The notes under the pieces were generated by a model. It was given only the letters and a program-made list of their open reading frames with translations. It did no database searches and was not told where the DNA came from. A DNA stretch of 64,000 nucleotides from Stropharia rugosoannulata (taxonomy: Eukaryota > Basidiomycota > Agaricomycetes > Agaricales > Strophariaceae). Made by a program: the position numbers and the translations under genes. This document shows, piece after piece, positions 31,458-45,610 of this stretch. Every line of letters begins with the position of its first letter. The stretch's first letter is position 1. The stretch is from assembly GCA_028532985.1 (NCBI GenBank), contig JANCIK010000012.1, positions 1,426,001 to 1,490,000 on the forward strand. The letters are read 5' to 3'.

Positions 31458-32174
31458 GGTTATGAGCCCTGTGCTCTGAGCATCCTACTCATCACTTCTC
31501 TACTGTCCTTTCTCCACTGAGTGGCTTGGTACTTAACCTAACACTCATTGTCGTTCGTTTTGCCTCGTTTTTTCGTGAGCACGACTGTCACGTCACACCC
31601 GTCATTCTGGTATCACCTGCGTTCCACCAGCTTGCACGGTTATCGAGCAATCCGCTTCTTTTGGATTTAGGTCAATAGCACTCTCTTGGTATTCACCAGA
31701 GACTTCGCTCCCCGGGCTTCCCTGATCGTCGAAACACGTGGTTCTTTCGAGGACCTCATCGTTACACGTGCCTCTCGTCACTTGTCCACTCACAGGTCGT
31801 CACGCTCAGCCGTTCACTTGCAATTCACTGTTCTTCACCAGAGTGCTCAACTCCGTCCAATTGACACTCTGAAACAGTTTTGCTCACTGCACTCGCACAT
31901 CGTCACTGTCGTTCGCACAACTGGATCACACACGTTCCGCATCTTTGAACCACCCTCTTGCACAGTCTCGTGTCAATCGGTTCACTGCTGCTCGTGCAAT
32001 CGACGTTTTACTGCAAGTGCTCAACTCGCCTAATTGTGATACTGCAAGTGTTCTGCCCACTGCTCGTGCATCTCACCCCAGCTCGTCTCGCAACTTTGTC
32101 ACATCGTTTGCGCCATTCTCAGCTACCACCTCATACCACTTCACGTCGTTCACCACGTCGCTTCACCTGCAATC

Positions 32175-34786
32175 ATGAGTTTCTTCGCAACACCTCAGTT
32201 TGACAAACTGAGCACTGCCAACTACCAACTCTGGTTTTGCAACATGAAAGCATGGTTACGCTCTCAGGAGCTATGGCGTCTGGTTACAGGTGAATGCAAG
32301 CGTCCTGTGCTCTCTCTTACGCCGTCTATGGCTGAGATCGAGGCACACGACATATGGACAAGCAAGTCGACTGCTGCTGCTGTTTACATTCACAGTCATG
32401 TTCAGAATGAGCTCAAATCACACTTGGCTCACATTCTGCATGACCCAGTTAGCATGTGGTCGACTCTGGCAGCTGTTGGTCAAATGGCACACTCTGCTTC
32501 GCCCCAGCAGAGGAGACGTCACAAATCATCGAGTATGCAGGTTTTGCGTCCGCACTTGCTACAGGTGACGCACAAGGCAACGATTTCGACTGGCTCGCAG
32601 ATACAGGTGCAACTAGCCATATGACACCTCATCGAGACTGGATTGTGGAGTACAAACCTCACTGTGTCCCAATTCGTCTCGCAGATGATTCTATCGTCTA
32701 CTCTGAGGGTGTTGGCAATGTGGTGTTCCACCCAGTCATCAATGGCAAGAAAGCGGACACTGTAGTCATCAAACGCGTTCTGCATGTCCCCAAGTTGCGC
32801 AACAACCTGCTTGCATGTCTGTACCTCACCAAGCGCTCTGGCATCCTGATTGAGATCGATGCAAAGAAGATGTACTTCAACTGCTCTGGCAAGACCATCT
32901 TCACTGCAACTATCAATGCATCGCACTCTGCCATTCTGGATGGCCTCACACGTCCCATTTGCGAATCTGCATGCTCTGCTTCGTCATCGCCCACTCTACC
33001 CTCAATGCAGAGCTCTGGCATCGTCGTTGCGGACATCACAGCCATGCACACATCAACAAGCTGCTCTCAAAGGGTCTGGTCACTGGCATGCTCATAACGT
33101 CGAAAGAGCAACCAGATCCAATTTGCGAACCATGCTTAGCTGGCAAGATGACGCCTGGTACATTTCCGAGCTCAACTTGCAAATCGACGAAACCGCTTGA
33201 ATTGGTGCATTCTGACTTGCATGGTCCGCTCTCAGTGCCCACACCTGAGGGACATCGCTACTGGATCACATTCATTGACGACTGCACTCACCTGCATGCT
33301 GTCATGTTCCTGAAGTGCAAGTCGGACGCATTTGATGCATTCAAGGTGTACAAGGCATATGCAGAGAATCAGCTGAATGCGAAAATCAAGGCAATGCAGG
33401 ATGACAAGGCTGGTGAATACATGTCAAACGAGTTCATACGGTTTATGGAGCAATGCGGCATTCACAGATGACACAGCACACGCAATCGCCCCAGCAGAAT
33501 GGTGTTGCTGAACGCCAATCGCACTATTGCTGAGCACATCACTGCAATGCTTGTAGAGGCAAAGCTCCCACTCGTTTTGGCGACTTGCAGTGTTTGCTTA
33601 CATTCACGTGTGGAACAGGCTACCTACGTCGTCTCTGACTGACTCTGTGCCCTACACTGCATGGCATGGCAAGAAACCTGATATGAGCCATCTCCGTGTT
33701 TTTGGTTGTGCTGCGACGTCTTTGTGCAGAGAGACAAACGCAAGTCACTACAACCACACGTTGAGAAATGCATCTTCGTCGGTTATCCTACAGGCTACAA
33801 AGGTTGGCAGTTCTACAATCCGTCCACTAAGAAGTATGTGATCTCAGAACGTGCTATCTTTGATGAACGCAGCTTTCCTGGTTTGAAGGTCACTTCACCA
33901 ATCAACCTGTTTCCAAAGGGCATGCCTTCACACTTCTCAGATGTGCCAGATTCTGGGGGGGATTCAACTGCTGCCTATTTGCCTGACTTGGACACTGATG
34001 ACTCAGACACACCAACTGCACCTCCTTCGGCCGGACCAGCACCATCTGACTCGTCGTCTGACGACGAACAAGATGCACCTACTCCCAACTCACAGAAACC
34101 GACCACTAGTGCAAAATCATCGAGTTTACCAAAGTGCTCAACTCTGCCCAATTCGCATTCTGTGAAATCGCATGTGCATTCCGGTCCAACTGCTGGTCCT
34201 AGCAAGTCGAGTCAAGTACCATCGGATAGGGCGTCGAAAGACGAGTCTGACAGTACCACACCCAAGTTGGAGTCATCGCATCGCATTCCGCAATCGACGA
34301 AAACACCAACATGCTCAACTCGACGAGATCAGCATTCTGCCCCAAACGTGCCCAAACCACCCATTCCTGTGGAACCCAAAGTCGGTGCCGAGCCTCTGAG
34401 ACGCACTACACGTGAATCTCGTCCTCCTGGCGAATGGTGGAAAGTCAAACCTGCTGCTGTGCCCTCCCACCGTCTACGCCGCCTTCTGAGACTGATGACC
34501 TCGATAATGACGAACTCGACAGTTACACTGTTGATGAAGGCTTGGAAGAGGTTCAGTTTGCTGGTGCTGCTACTGTGTCAGATCCCAAGAACTACAAGCA
34601 GGCACTCAAGGGCGACGATGCAGACAGGTGGCGAGATGCAGCAAATGCAGAGTACAACACACTGTTGCAGAACAACACATGGGAGATCGTCGACTTGCCA
34701 CCTGGTGCAAAGGCAATTGGTTCTGGTTGGTCTTCAAGGTCAAACGTCATGCAGATGGCACTGTGGAGCGTTACAAGGCTCGTATC
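32175..34786 (+). pseudogene. Array unit 1 gag-protease-integrase-RT start
   Basis: ATG 32175 (MSFFATPQFDK). The unit with most lesions: one C missing at 32502-32505 (after HSASP), one C missing near 33000, the shared TGA at 33469-33471, losses near 33490 and 33516, TC missing near 33570, TA missing near 33713 (GCAA-SLC), one C missing near 34462 and one G near 34729. Domains between the breaks are as in unit 8. Unit-specific substitution: TPG for TSG near 33152. Ends ERYKARI at the next LTR. Confidence 0.85.
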
Positions 34787-34991
34787 TGTTAGATTACATA
34801 GGATTGGACTTGACCATCAGCAGTAGATTAGATATCGCGTACTATATTTAGTATGCTCCATATATAGTTAATCTCGCTTATGGTAGTATATAAGGCATGT
34901 ACTAGTGTAGATGCCTCTTAATCTCTTACCACCACCATCTCTGTGTGAGTTAGGTTCGCTCTCTGCGCCTGTAAGCAGTCTGCTTTCAACA
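34787..34991 (+). repeat. Array LTR 2 (205 bp)
   Basis: TGTTAGATTACATAGGATTGGACTTG...CTTTCAACA, preceded by RT codons ending CGTATC. The shared LTR type of units 2-9. Confidence 0.93.
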
Positions 34992-35707
34992 GGTTATGAG
35001 CCCTGTGCTCTGAGCATCCTACTCATCACTTCTCTACTGTCCTTTCTCCACTGAGTGGCTTGGTACTCAACCTAACACTCATCATCATTCGTTTTGCCTC
35101 GTTTTTTCGTGAGCACGACTGTCACGTCACACCCGTCATTCTGGTATCACCTGCGTTCCACCAGCTTGCACGGTTATCGAGCAATCCGCTTCTTTTGGAT
35201 TTAGGTCAATAGCACTCTCTTGGTATTCACCAGAGACTTCGCTCCCCGGGCTTCCTGATCGTCGAAACACGTGGTTCTTTCGAGGACCTCATCGTTACAC
35301 GTGCCTCTCGTCACTTGTCCACTCACAGGTCGTCACGCTCAGCCGTTCACTTGCAATTCACTGTTCTTCACCAGAGTGCTCAACTCCGTCCAATTGACAC
35401 TCTGAAACAGTTTTGCTCACTGCACTCGCACATCGTCACTGTCGTTCGCACAACTGGATCACACACGTTCCGCATCTTTGAACCACCCTCTTGCACAGTC
35501 TCGTGTCAATCGGTTCACTGCTGCTCGTGCAATCGACGCTTTACTGCAAGTGCTCAACTCGCCTAATTGTGATACTGCAAGTGTTCTGCCCACTGCTCGT
35601 GCATCTCACCCCAGCTCGTCTCGCAACTTTGTCACATCGTTTGCGCCATTCTCAGCTACCACCTCATACCACTTCACGTCGTTCACCACGTCGCTTCACC
35701 TGCAATC

Positions 35708-38328
35708 ATGAGTTTCTTCGCAACACCTCAGTTTGACAAACTGAGCACTGCCAACTACCAACTCTGGTTTTGCAACATGAAAGCATGGTTACGCTCTCAG
35801 GAGCTATGGCGTCTGGTTACAGGTGAATGCAAGCGTCCTGTGCTCTCTCTTACGCCGTCTATGGCTGAGATCGAGGCACACGACATATGGACAAGCAAGT
35901 CGACTGCTGCTGCTGTTTACATTCACAGTCATGTTCAGAATGAGCTCAAATCACACTTGGCTCACATTCTGCATGACCCAGTTAGCATGTGGTCGACTCT
36001 GGCAGCTGTTGGTCAAATGGCACACTCTGCTTCGCCCCCAGCAGAGGAGACGTCACAAATCATCGAGTATGCAGGTTTTGCGTCCGCACTTGCTACAGGT
36101 GACGCACAAGGCAACGATTTCGACTGGCTCGCAGATACAGGTGCAACTAGCCATATGACACCTCATCGAGACTGGATTGTGGAGTACAAACCTCACTGTG
36201 TCCCAATTCGTCTCGCAGATGATTCTATCGTCTACTCTGAGGGTGTTGGCAATGTGGTGTTCCACCCAGTCATCAATGGCAAGAAAGCGGACACTGTAGT
36301 CATCAAACGCGTTCTGCATGTCCCCAAGTTGCGCAACAACCTGCTTGCATGTCTGTACCTCACCAAGCGCTCTGGCATCCTGATTGAGATCGATGCAAAG
36401 AAGATGTACTTCAACTGCTCTGGCAAGACCATCTTCACTGCAACTATCAATGCATCGCACTCTGCCATTCTGGATGGCCTCACACGTCCCATTTGCGAAT
36501 CTGCATGCTCTGCTTCGTCATCGCCCACTCTACCCTCAATGCAGAGCTCTGGCATCGTCGCTGCGGACATCACAGCCATGCACACATCAACAAGCTGCTC
36601 TCAAAGGGTCTGGTCACTGGCATGCTCATAACGCCGAAAGAGCAACCAGATCCAATTTGCGAACCATGCTTAGCTGGCAAGATGACGTCTGGTACATTTC
36701 CGAGCTCAACTTGCAAATCGACGAAACCGCTTGAATTGGTGCATTCTGACTTGCATGGTCCGCTCTCAGTGCCCACACCTGAGGGACATCGCTACTGGAT
36801 CACATTCATTGACGACTGCACTCACCTGCATGCTGTCATGTTCCTGAAGTGCAAGTCGGACGCATTTGATGCATTCAAGGTGTACAAGGCATATGCAGAG
36901 AATCAGCTGAATGCGAAAATCAAGGCAATGCAGGATGACAAGGCTGGTGAATACATGTCAAACGAGTTCATACGGTTTATGGAGCAATGCGGCATTCACA
37001 GATGACACAGCACACGCAATCTGCCACAGCAGAATGGTGTTGCTGAACGCGCCAATCGCACTATTGCTGAGCACATCACTGCAATGCTTGTAGAGGCAAA
37101 GCTCCCACTCTCGTTTTGGCGACTTGCAGTGTTTGCTTACATTCACGTGTGGAACAGGCTACCTACGTCGTCTCTGACTGACTCTGTGCCCTACACTGCA
37201 TGGCATGGCAAGAAACCTGATATGAGCCATCTCCGTGTTTTTGGTTGTGCTGCGTACGTCTTTGTGCAGAGAGACAAACGCAAGTCACTACAACCACACG
37301 TTGAGAAATGCATCTTCGTCGGTTATCCTACAGGCTACAAAGGTTGGCAGTTCTACAATCCGTCCACTAAGAAGTATGTGATCTCAGAACGTGCTATCTT
37401 TGATGAACGCAGCTTTCCTGGTTTGAAGGTCACTTCACCAATCAACCTGTTTCCAAAGGGCATGCCTTCACACTTCTCAGATGTGCCAGATTCTGGGGGG
37501 GATTCAACTGCTGCCTATTTGCCTGACTTGGACACTGATGACTCAGACACACCAACTGCACCTCCTTCGGCCGGACCAGCACCATCTGACTCGTCGTCTG
37601 ACGACGAACAAGATGCACCTACTCCCAACTCACAGAAACCGACCACTAGTGCAAAATCATCGAGTTTACCAAAGTGCTCAACTCTGCCCAATTCGCATTC
37701 TGTGAAATCGCATGTGCATTCCGGTCCAACTGCTGGTCCTAGCAAGTCGAGTCAAGTACCATCGGATAGGGCGTCGAAAGACGAGTCTGACAGTACCACA
37801 CCCAAGTTGGAGTCATCGCATCGCATTCCGCAATCGACGAAAACACCAACATGCTCAACTCGACGAGATCAGCATTCTGCCCCAAACGTGCCCAAACCAC
37901 CCATTCCTGTGGAACCCAAAGTCGTTGCCGAGCCTCTGAGACGCACTACACGTGAATCTCGTCCTCCTGGCGAATGGTGGAAAGTCAAACCTGCTGCTGT
38001 GCCCCTCCCACCGTCTACGCCGCCTTCTGAGACTGATGACCTCGATAATGACGAACTCGACAGTTACACTGTTGATGAAGGCTTGGAAGAGGTTCAGTTT
38101 GCTGGTGCTGCTACTGTGTCAGATCCCAAGAACTACAAGCAGGCACTCAAGGGCGACGATGCAGACAGGTGGCGAGATGCAGCAAATGCAGAGTACAACA
38201 CACTGTTGCAGAACAACACATGGGAGATCGTCGACTTGCCACCTGGTGCAAAGGCAATTGGTTCTGGTTGGGTCTTCAAGGTCAAACGTCATGCAGATGG
38301 CACTGTGGAGCGTTACAAGGCTCGTATC
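35708..38328 (+). pseudogene. Array unit 2 gag-protease-integrase-RT start
   Basis: Gag-protease is open from ATG 35708 for 290-odd codons, until one C is missing in the ACCCTCAATG site near 36535. Integrase continues in the next frame to the shared TGA 37003-37005. From there the frame is open for over 440 codons through integrase Glu (QQNGVAERANRT), linker and RT start, to a stop made by the next LTR (ATC TGT TAG). Private changes include TPKEQ for TSKEQ near 36633 and CGCAATCTGCCACAG near 37015. Confidence 0.87.
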
Positions 38329-38533
38329 TGTTAGATTACATAGGATTGGACTTGACCATCAGCAGTAGATTAGATATCGCGTACTATATTTAGTATGCTC
38401 CATATATAGTTAATCTCGCTTATGGTAGTATATAAGGCATGTACTAGTGTAGATGCCTCTTAATCTCTTACCACCACCATCTCTGTGTGAGTTAGGTTCG
38501 CTCTCTGCGCCTGTAAGCAGTCTGCTTTCAACA
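38329..38533 (+). repeat. Array LTR 3 (205 bp)
   Basis: Same as LTR 2 by eye; TATATAAGG box about 100 bp in; primer site GGTTATGAGCCCTG follows. Confidence 0.93.
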
Positions 38534-39249
38534 GGTTATGAGCCCTGTGCTCTGAGCATCCTACTCATCACTTCTCTACTGTCCTTTCTCCACTGAGTGG
38601 CTTGGTACTCAACCTAACACTCATCATCATTCGTTTTGCCTCGTTTTTTCGTGAGCACGACTGTCACGTCACACCCGTCATTCTGGTATCACCTGCGTTC
38701 CACCAGCTTGCACGGTTATCGAGCAATCCGCTTCTTTTGGATTTAGGTCAATAGCACTCTCTTGGTATTCACCAGAGACTTCGCTCCAGGCTTCCCTGAT
38801 CGTCGAAACACGTGGTTCTTTCGAGGACCTCATCGTTACACGTGCCTCTCGTCACTTGTCCACTCACAGGTCGTCACGCTCAGCCGTTCACTTGCAATTC
38901 ACTGTTCTTCACCAGAGTGCTCAACTCCGTCCAATTGACACTCTGAAACAGTTTTGCTCACTGCACTCGCACATCGTCACTGTCGTTCGCACAACTGGAT
39001 CACACACGTTCCGCATCTTTGAACCACCCTCTTGCACAGTCTCGTGTCAATCGGTTCACTGCTGCTCGTGCAATCGACGGTTTACTGCAAGTGCTCAACT
39101 CGGCCTAATTGTGATACTGCAAGTGTTCTGCCCACTGCTCGTGCATCTCACCCCAGCTCGTCTCGCAACTTTGTCACATCGTTTGCGCCATTCTCAGCTA
39201 CCACCTCATACCACTTCACGTCGTTCACCACGTCGCTTCACCTGCAATC

Positions 39250-41866
39250 ATGAGTTTCTTCGCAACACCTCAGTTTGACAAACTGAGCACTGCCAACTAC
39301 CAACTCTGGTTTTGCAACATGAAAGCATGGTTACGCTCTCAGGAGCTATGGCGTCTGGTTACAGGTGAATGCAAGCGTCCTGTGCTCTCTCTTACGCCGT
39401 CTATGGCTGAGATCGAGGCACACGACATATGGACAAGCAAGTCGACTGCTGCTGCTGTTTACATTCACAGTCATGTTCAGAATGAGCTCAAATCACACTT
39501 GGCTCACATTCTGCATGACCCAGTTAGCATGTGGTCGACTCTGGCAGCTGTTGGTCAAATGGCACACTCTGCTTCGCCCCCAGCAGAGGAGACGTCACAA
39601 ATCATCGAGTATGCAGGTTTTGCGTCCGCACTTGCTACAGGTGACGCACAAGGCAACGATTTCGACTGGCTCGCAGATACAGGTGCAACTAGCCATATGA
39701 CACCTCATCGAGACTGGATTGTGGAGTACAAACCTCACTGTGTCCCAATTCGTCTCGCAGATGATTCTATCGTCTACTCTGAGGGTGTTGGCAATGTGGT
39801 GTTCCACCCAGTCATCAATGGCAAGAAAGCGGACACTGTAGTCATCAAACGCGTTCTGCATGTCCCCAAGTTGCGCAACAACCTGCTTGCATGTCTGTAC
39901 CTCACCAAGCGCTCTGGCATCCTGATTGAGATCGATGCAAAGAAGATGTACTTCAACTGCTCTGGCAAGACCATCTTCACTGCAACTATCAATGCATCGC
40001 ACTCTGCCATTCTGGATGGCCTCACACGTCCCATTTGCGAATCTGCATGCTCTGCTTCGTCATCGTCCACTCTACCCTCAATGCAGAGCTCTGGCATCGT
40101 CGCGGACATCACAGCCATGCACACATCAACAAGCTGCTCTCAAAGGGTCTGGTCACTGGCATGCTCATAACGTCGAAAGAGCAACCAGATCCAATTTGCG
40201 AACCATGCTTAGCTGGCAAGATGACGTCTGGTACATTTCCGAGCTCAACTTGCAAATCGACGAAACCGCTTGAATTGGTGCATTCTGACTTGCATGGTCC
40301 GCTCTCAGTGCCCACACCTGAGGGACATCGCTACTGGATCACATTCATTGACGACTGCACTCACCTGCATGCTGTCATGTTCCTGAAGTGCAAGTCGGAC
40401 GCATTTGATGCATTCAAGGTGTACAAGGCATATGCAGAGAATCAGCTGAATGCGAAAATCAAGGCAATGCAGGATGACAAGGCTGGTGAATACATGTCAA
40501 ACGAGTTCATACGGTTTATGGAGCAATGCGGCATTCACAGATGACACAGCACACGCAATCGGCCCCAGCAGAATGGTGTTGCTGAACGCGCCAATCGCAC
40601 TATTGCTGAGCACATCACTGCAATGCTTGTAGAGGCAAAGCTCCCACTCTCGTTTTGGCGACTTGCAGTGTTTGCTTACATTCACGTGTGGAACAGGCTA
40701 CCTACGTCGTCTCTGACTGACTCTGTGCCCTACACTGCATGGCATGGCAAGAAACCTGATATGAGCCATCTCCGTGTTTTTGGTTGTGCTGCGTACGTCT
40801 TTGTGCAGAGAGACAAACGCAAGTCACTACAACCACACGTTGAGAAATGCATCTTCGTCGGTTATCCTACAGGCTACAAAGGTTGGCAGTTCTACAATCC
40901 GTCCACTAAGAAGTATGTGATCTCAGAACGTGCTATCTTTGATGAACGCAGCTTTCCTGGTTTGAAGGTCACTTCACCAATCAACCTGTTTCCAAAGGGC
41001 ATGCCTTCACACTTCTCAGATGTGCCAGATTCTGGGGGGGATTCAACTGCTGCCTATTTGCCTGACTTGGACACTGATGACTCAGACACACCAACTGCAC
41101 CTCCTTCGGCCGGACCAGCACCATCTGACTCGTCGTCTGACGACGAACAAGATGCACCTACTCCCAACTCACAGAAACCGACCACTAGTGCAAAATCATC
41201 GAGTTTACCAAAGTGCTCAACTCTGCCCAATTCGCATTCTGTGAAATCGCATGTGCATTCCGGTCCAACTGCTGGTCCTAGCAAGTCGAGTCAAGTACCA
41301 TCGGATAGGGCGTCGAAAGACGAGTCTGACAGTACCACACCCAAGTTGGAGTCATCGCATCGCATTCCGCAATCGTCGAAAACACCAACATGCTCAACTC
41401 GACGAGATCAGCATTCTGCCCCAAACGTGCCCAAACCACCCATTCCTGTGGAACCCAAAGTCGTTGCCGAGCCTCTGAGACGCACTACACGTGAATCTCG
41501 TCCTCCTGGCGAATGGTGGAAAGTCAAACCTGCTGCTGTGCCCTCCCACCGCCTACGCCGCCTTCTGAGACTGATGACCTCGATAATGACGAACTCGACA
41601 GTTACACTGTTGATGAAGGCTTGGAAGAGGTTCAGTTTGCTGGTGCTGCTACTGTGTCAGATCCCAAGAACTACAAGCAGGCACTCAAGGGCGACGATGC
41701 AGACAGGTGGCGAGATGCAGCAAATGCAGAGTACAACACACTGTTGCAGAACAACACATGGGAGATCGTCGACTTGCCACCTGGTGCAAAGGCAATTGGT
41801 TCTGGTTGGGTCTTCAAGGTCAAACGTCATGCAGATGGCACTGTGGAGCGTTACAAGGCTCGTATC
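39250..41866 (+). pseudogene. Array unit 3 gag-protease-integrase-RT start
   Basis: ATG 39250. Breaks: missing C near 40077, shared TGA 40542-40544, missing C near 41543. A 3-base in-frame loss near 40100 turns HRRCGHH into HRRGHH, removing a conserved Cys next to the zinc ligands of the GAG-pre-integrase domain. Its leader has a private 2-base change (GCTCCAGGC near 38785) that alters an upstream frame. From this unit on, SSKTPTCS replaces STKTPTCS of units 1-2. Confidence 0.86.
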
Positions 41867-42071
41867 TGTTAGATTACATAGGATTGGACTTGACCATCAG
41901 CAGTAGATTAGATATCGCGTACTATATTTAGTATGCTCCATATATAGTTAATCTCGCTTATGGTAGTATATAAGGCATGTACTAGTGTAGATGCCTCTTA
42001 ATCTCTTACCACCACCATCTCTGTGTGAGTTAGGTTCGCTCTCTGCGCCTGTAAGCAGTCTGCTTTCAACA
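41867..42071 (+). repeat. Array LTR 4 (205 bp)
   Basis: Same type as LTR 2; follows CGTATC. Confidence 0.93.
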
Positions 42072-42788
42072 GGTTATGAGCCCTGTGCTCTGAGCATCCT
42101 ACTCATCACTTCTCTACTGTCCTTTCTCCACTGAGTGGCTTGGTACTCAACCTAACACTCATCATCATTCGTTTTGCCTCGTTTTTTCGTGAGCACGACT
42201 GTCACGTCACACCCGTCATTCTGGTATCACCTGCGTTCCACCAGCTTGCACGGTTATCGAGCAATCCGCTTCTTTTGGATTTAGGTCAATAGCACTCTCT
42301 TGGTATTCACCAGAGACTTCGCTCCCGGGCTTCCCTGATCGTCGAAACACGTGGTTCTTTCGAGGACCTCATCGTTACACGTGCCTCTCGTCACTTGTCC
42401 ACTCACAGGTCGTCACGCTCAGCCGTTCACTTGCAATTCACTGTTCTTCACCAGAGTGCTCAACTCCGTCCAATTGACACTCTGAAACAGTTTTGCTCAC
42501 TGCACTCGCACATCGTCACTGTCGTTCGCACAACTGGATCACACACGTTCCGCATCTTTGAACCACCCTCTTGCACAGTCTCGTGTCAATCGGTTCACTG
42601 CTGCTCGTGCAATCGACGCTTTACTGCAAGTGCTCAACTCGGCCTAATTGTGATACTGCAAGTGTTCTGCCCACTGCTCGTGCATCTCACCCCAGCTCGT
42701 CTCGCAACTTTGTCACATCGTTTGCGCCATTCTCAGCTACCACCTCATACCACTTCACGTCGTTCACCACGTCGCTTCACCTGCAATC

Positions 42789-45405
42789 ATGAGTTTCTTC
42801 GCAACACCTCAGTTTGACAAACTGAGCACTGCCAACTACCAACTCTGGTTTTGCAACATGAAAGCATGGTTACGCTCTCAGGAGCTATGGCGTCTGGTTA
42901 CAGGTGAATGCAAGCGTCCTGTGCTCTCTCTTACGCCGTCTATGGCTGAGATCGAGGCACACGACATATGGACAAGCAAGTCGACTGCTGCTGCTGTTTA
43001 CATTCACAGTCATGTTCAGAATGAGCTCAAATCACACTTGGCTCACATTCTGCATGACCCAGTTAGCATGTGGTCGACTCTGGCAGCTGTTGGTCAAATG
43101 GCACACTCTGCTTCGCCCCAGCAGAGGAGACGTCACAAATCATCGAGTATGCAGGTTTTGCGTCCGCACTTGCTACAGGTGACGCACAAGGCAACGATTT
43201 CGACTGGCTCGCAGATACAGGTGCAACTAGCCATATGACACCTCATCGAGACTGGATTGTGGAGTACAAACCTCACTGTGTCCCAATTCGTCTCGCAGAT
43301 GATTCTATCGTCTACTCTGAGGGTGTTGGCAATGTGGTGTTCCACCCAGTCATCAATGGCAAGAAAGCGGACACTGTAGTCATCAAACGCGTTCTGCATG
43401 TCCCCAAGTTGCGCAACAACCTGCTTGCATGTCTGTACCTCACCAAGCGCTCTGGCATCCTGATTGAGATCGATGCAAAGAAGATGTACTTCAACTGCTC
43501 TGGCAAGACCATCTTCACTGCAACTATCAATGCATCGCACTCTGCCATTCTGGATGGCCTCACACGTCCCATTTGCGAATCTGCATGCTCTGCTTCGTCA
43601 TCGTCCACTCTACCCTCAATGCAGAGCTCTGGCATCGTCGTTGCGGACATCACAGCCATGCACACATCAACAAGCTGCTCTCAAAGGGTCTGGTCACTGG
43701 CATGCTCATAACGTCGAAAGAGCAACCAGATCCAATTTGCGAACCATGCTTAGCTGGCAAGATGACGTCTGGTACATTTCCGAGCTCAACTTGCAAATCG
43801 ACGAAACCGCTTGAATTGGTGCATTCTGACTTGCATGGTCCGCTCTCAGTGCCCACACCTGAGGGACATCGCTACTGGATCACATTCATTGACGACTGCA
43901 CTCACCTGCATGCTGTCATGTTCCTGAAGTGCAAGTCGGACGCATTTGATGCATTCAAGGTGTACAAGGCATATGCAGAGAATCAGCTGAATGCGAAAAT
44001 CAAGGCAATGCAGGATGACAAGGCTGGTGAATACATGTCAAACGAGTTCATACGGTTTATGGAGCAATGCGGCATTCACAGATGACACAGCACACGCAAT
44101 CGGCCCCAGCAGAATGGTGTTGCTGAACGCGCCAATCGCACTATTGCTGAGCACATCACTGCAATGCTTGTAGAGGCAAAGCTCCCACTCGTTTTGGCGA
44201 CTTGCAGTGTTTGCTTACATTCACGTGTGGAACAGGCTACCTACGTCGTCTCTGACTGACTCTGTGCCCTACACTGCATGGCATGGCAAGAAACCTGATA
44301 TGAGCCATCTCCGTGTTTTTGGTTGTGCTGCGTACGTCTTTGTGCAGAGAGACAAACGCAAGTCACTACAACCACACGTTGAGAAATGCATCTTCGTCGG
44401 TTATCCTACAGGCTACAAAGGTTGGCAGTTCTACAATCCGTCCACTAAGAAGTATGTGATCTCAGAACGTGCTATCTTTGATGAACGCAGCTTTCCTGGT
44501 TTGAAGGTCACTTCACCAATCAACCTGTTTCCAAAGGGCATGCCTTCACACTTCTCAGATGTGCCAGATTCTGGGGGGGATTCAACTGCTGCCTATTTGC
44601 CTGACTTGGACACTGATGACTCAGACACACCAACTGCACCTCCTTCGCCGGACCAGCACCATCTGACTCGTCGTCTGACGACGAACAAGATGCACCTACT
44701 CCCAACTCACAGAAACCGACCACTAGTGCAAAATCATCGAGTTTACCAAAGTGCTCAACTCTGCCCAATTCGCATTCTGTGAAATCGCATGTGCATTCCG
44801 GTCCAACTGCTGGTCCTAGCAAGTCGAGTCAAGTACCATCGGATAGGGCGTCGAAAGACGAGTCTGACAGTACCACACCCAAGTTGGAGTCATCGCATCG
44901 CATTCCGCAATCGTCGAAAACACCAACATGCTCAACTCGACGAGATCAGCATTCTGCCCCAAACGTGCCCAAACCACCCATTCCTGTGGAACCCAAAGTC
45001 GTTGCCGAGCCTCTGAGACGCACTACACGTGAATCTCGTCCTCCTGGCGAATGGTGGAAAGTCAAACCTGCTGCTGTGCCCCTCCCACCGTCTACGCCGC
45101 CTTCTGAGACTGATGACCTCGATAATGACGAACTCGACAGTTACACTGTTGATGAAGGCTTGGAAGAGGTTCAGTTTGCTGGTGCTGCTACTGTGTCAGA
45201 TCCCAAGAACTACAAGCAGGCACTCAAGGGCGACGATGCAGACAGGTGGCGAGATGCAGCAAATGCAGAGTACAACACACTGTTGCAGAACAACACATGG
45301 GAGATCGTCGACTTGCCACCTGGTGCAAAGGCAATTGGTTCTGGTTGGGTCTTCAAGGTCAAACGTCATGCAGATGGCACTGTGGAGCGTTACAAGGCTC
45401 GTATC
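42789..45405 (+). pseudogene. Array unit 4 gag-protease-integrase-RT start
   Basis: ATG 42789. Breaks: one C missing near 43117 (gag after HSASP), one C near 43613, shared TGA 44083-44085, TC missing near 44190 (CCACTCGTTTTGG), one G missing near 44647 in the acidic linker (TTCGCCGG). The frame is then open from about 44779 to the LTR junction at 45406. With the homopolymer losses discounted, only the TGA remains. Confidence 0.86.
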
Positions 45406-45610
45406 TGTTAGATTACATAGGATTGGACTTGACCATCAGCAGTAGATTAGATATCGCGTACTATATTTAGTATGCTCCATATATAGTTAATCTCGCTTAT
45501 GGTAGTATATAAGGCATGTACTAGTGTAGATGCCTCTTAATCTCTTACCACCACCATCTCTGTGTGAGTTAGGTTCGCTCTCTGCGCCTGTAAGCAGTCT
45601 GCTTTCAACA
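45406..45610 (+). repeat. Array LTR 5 (205 bp)
   Basis: Same type as LTR 2; follows CGTATC. Confidence 0.93.
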
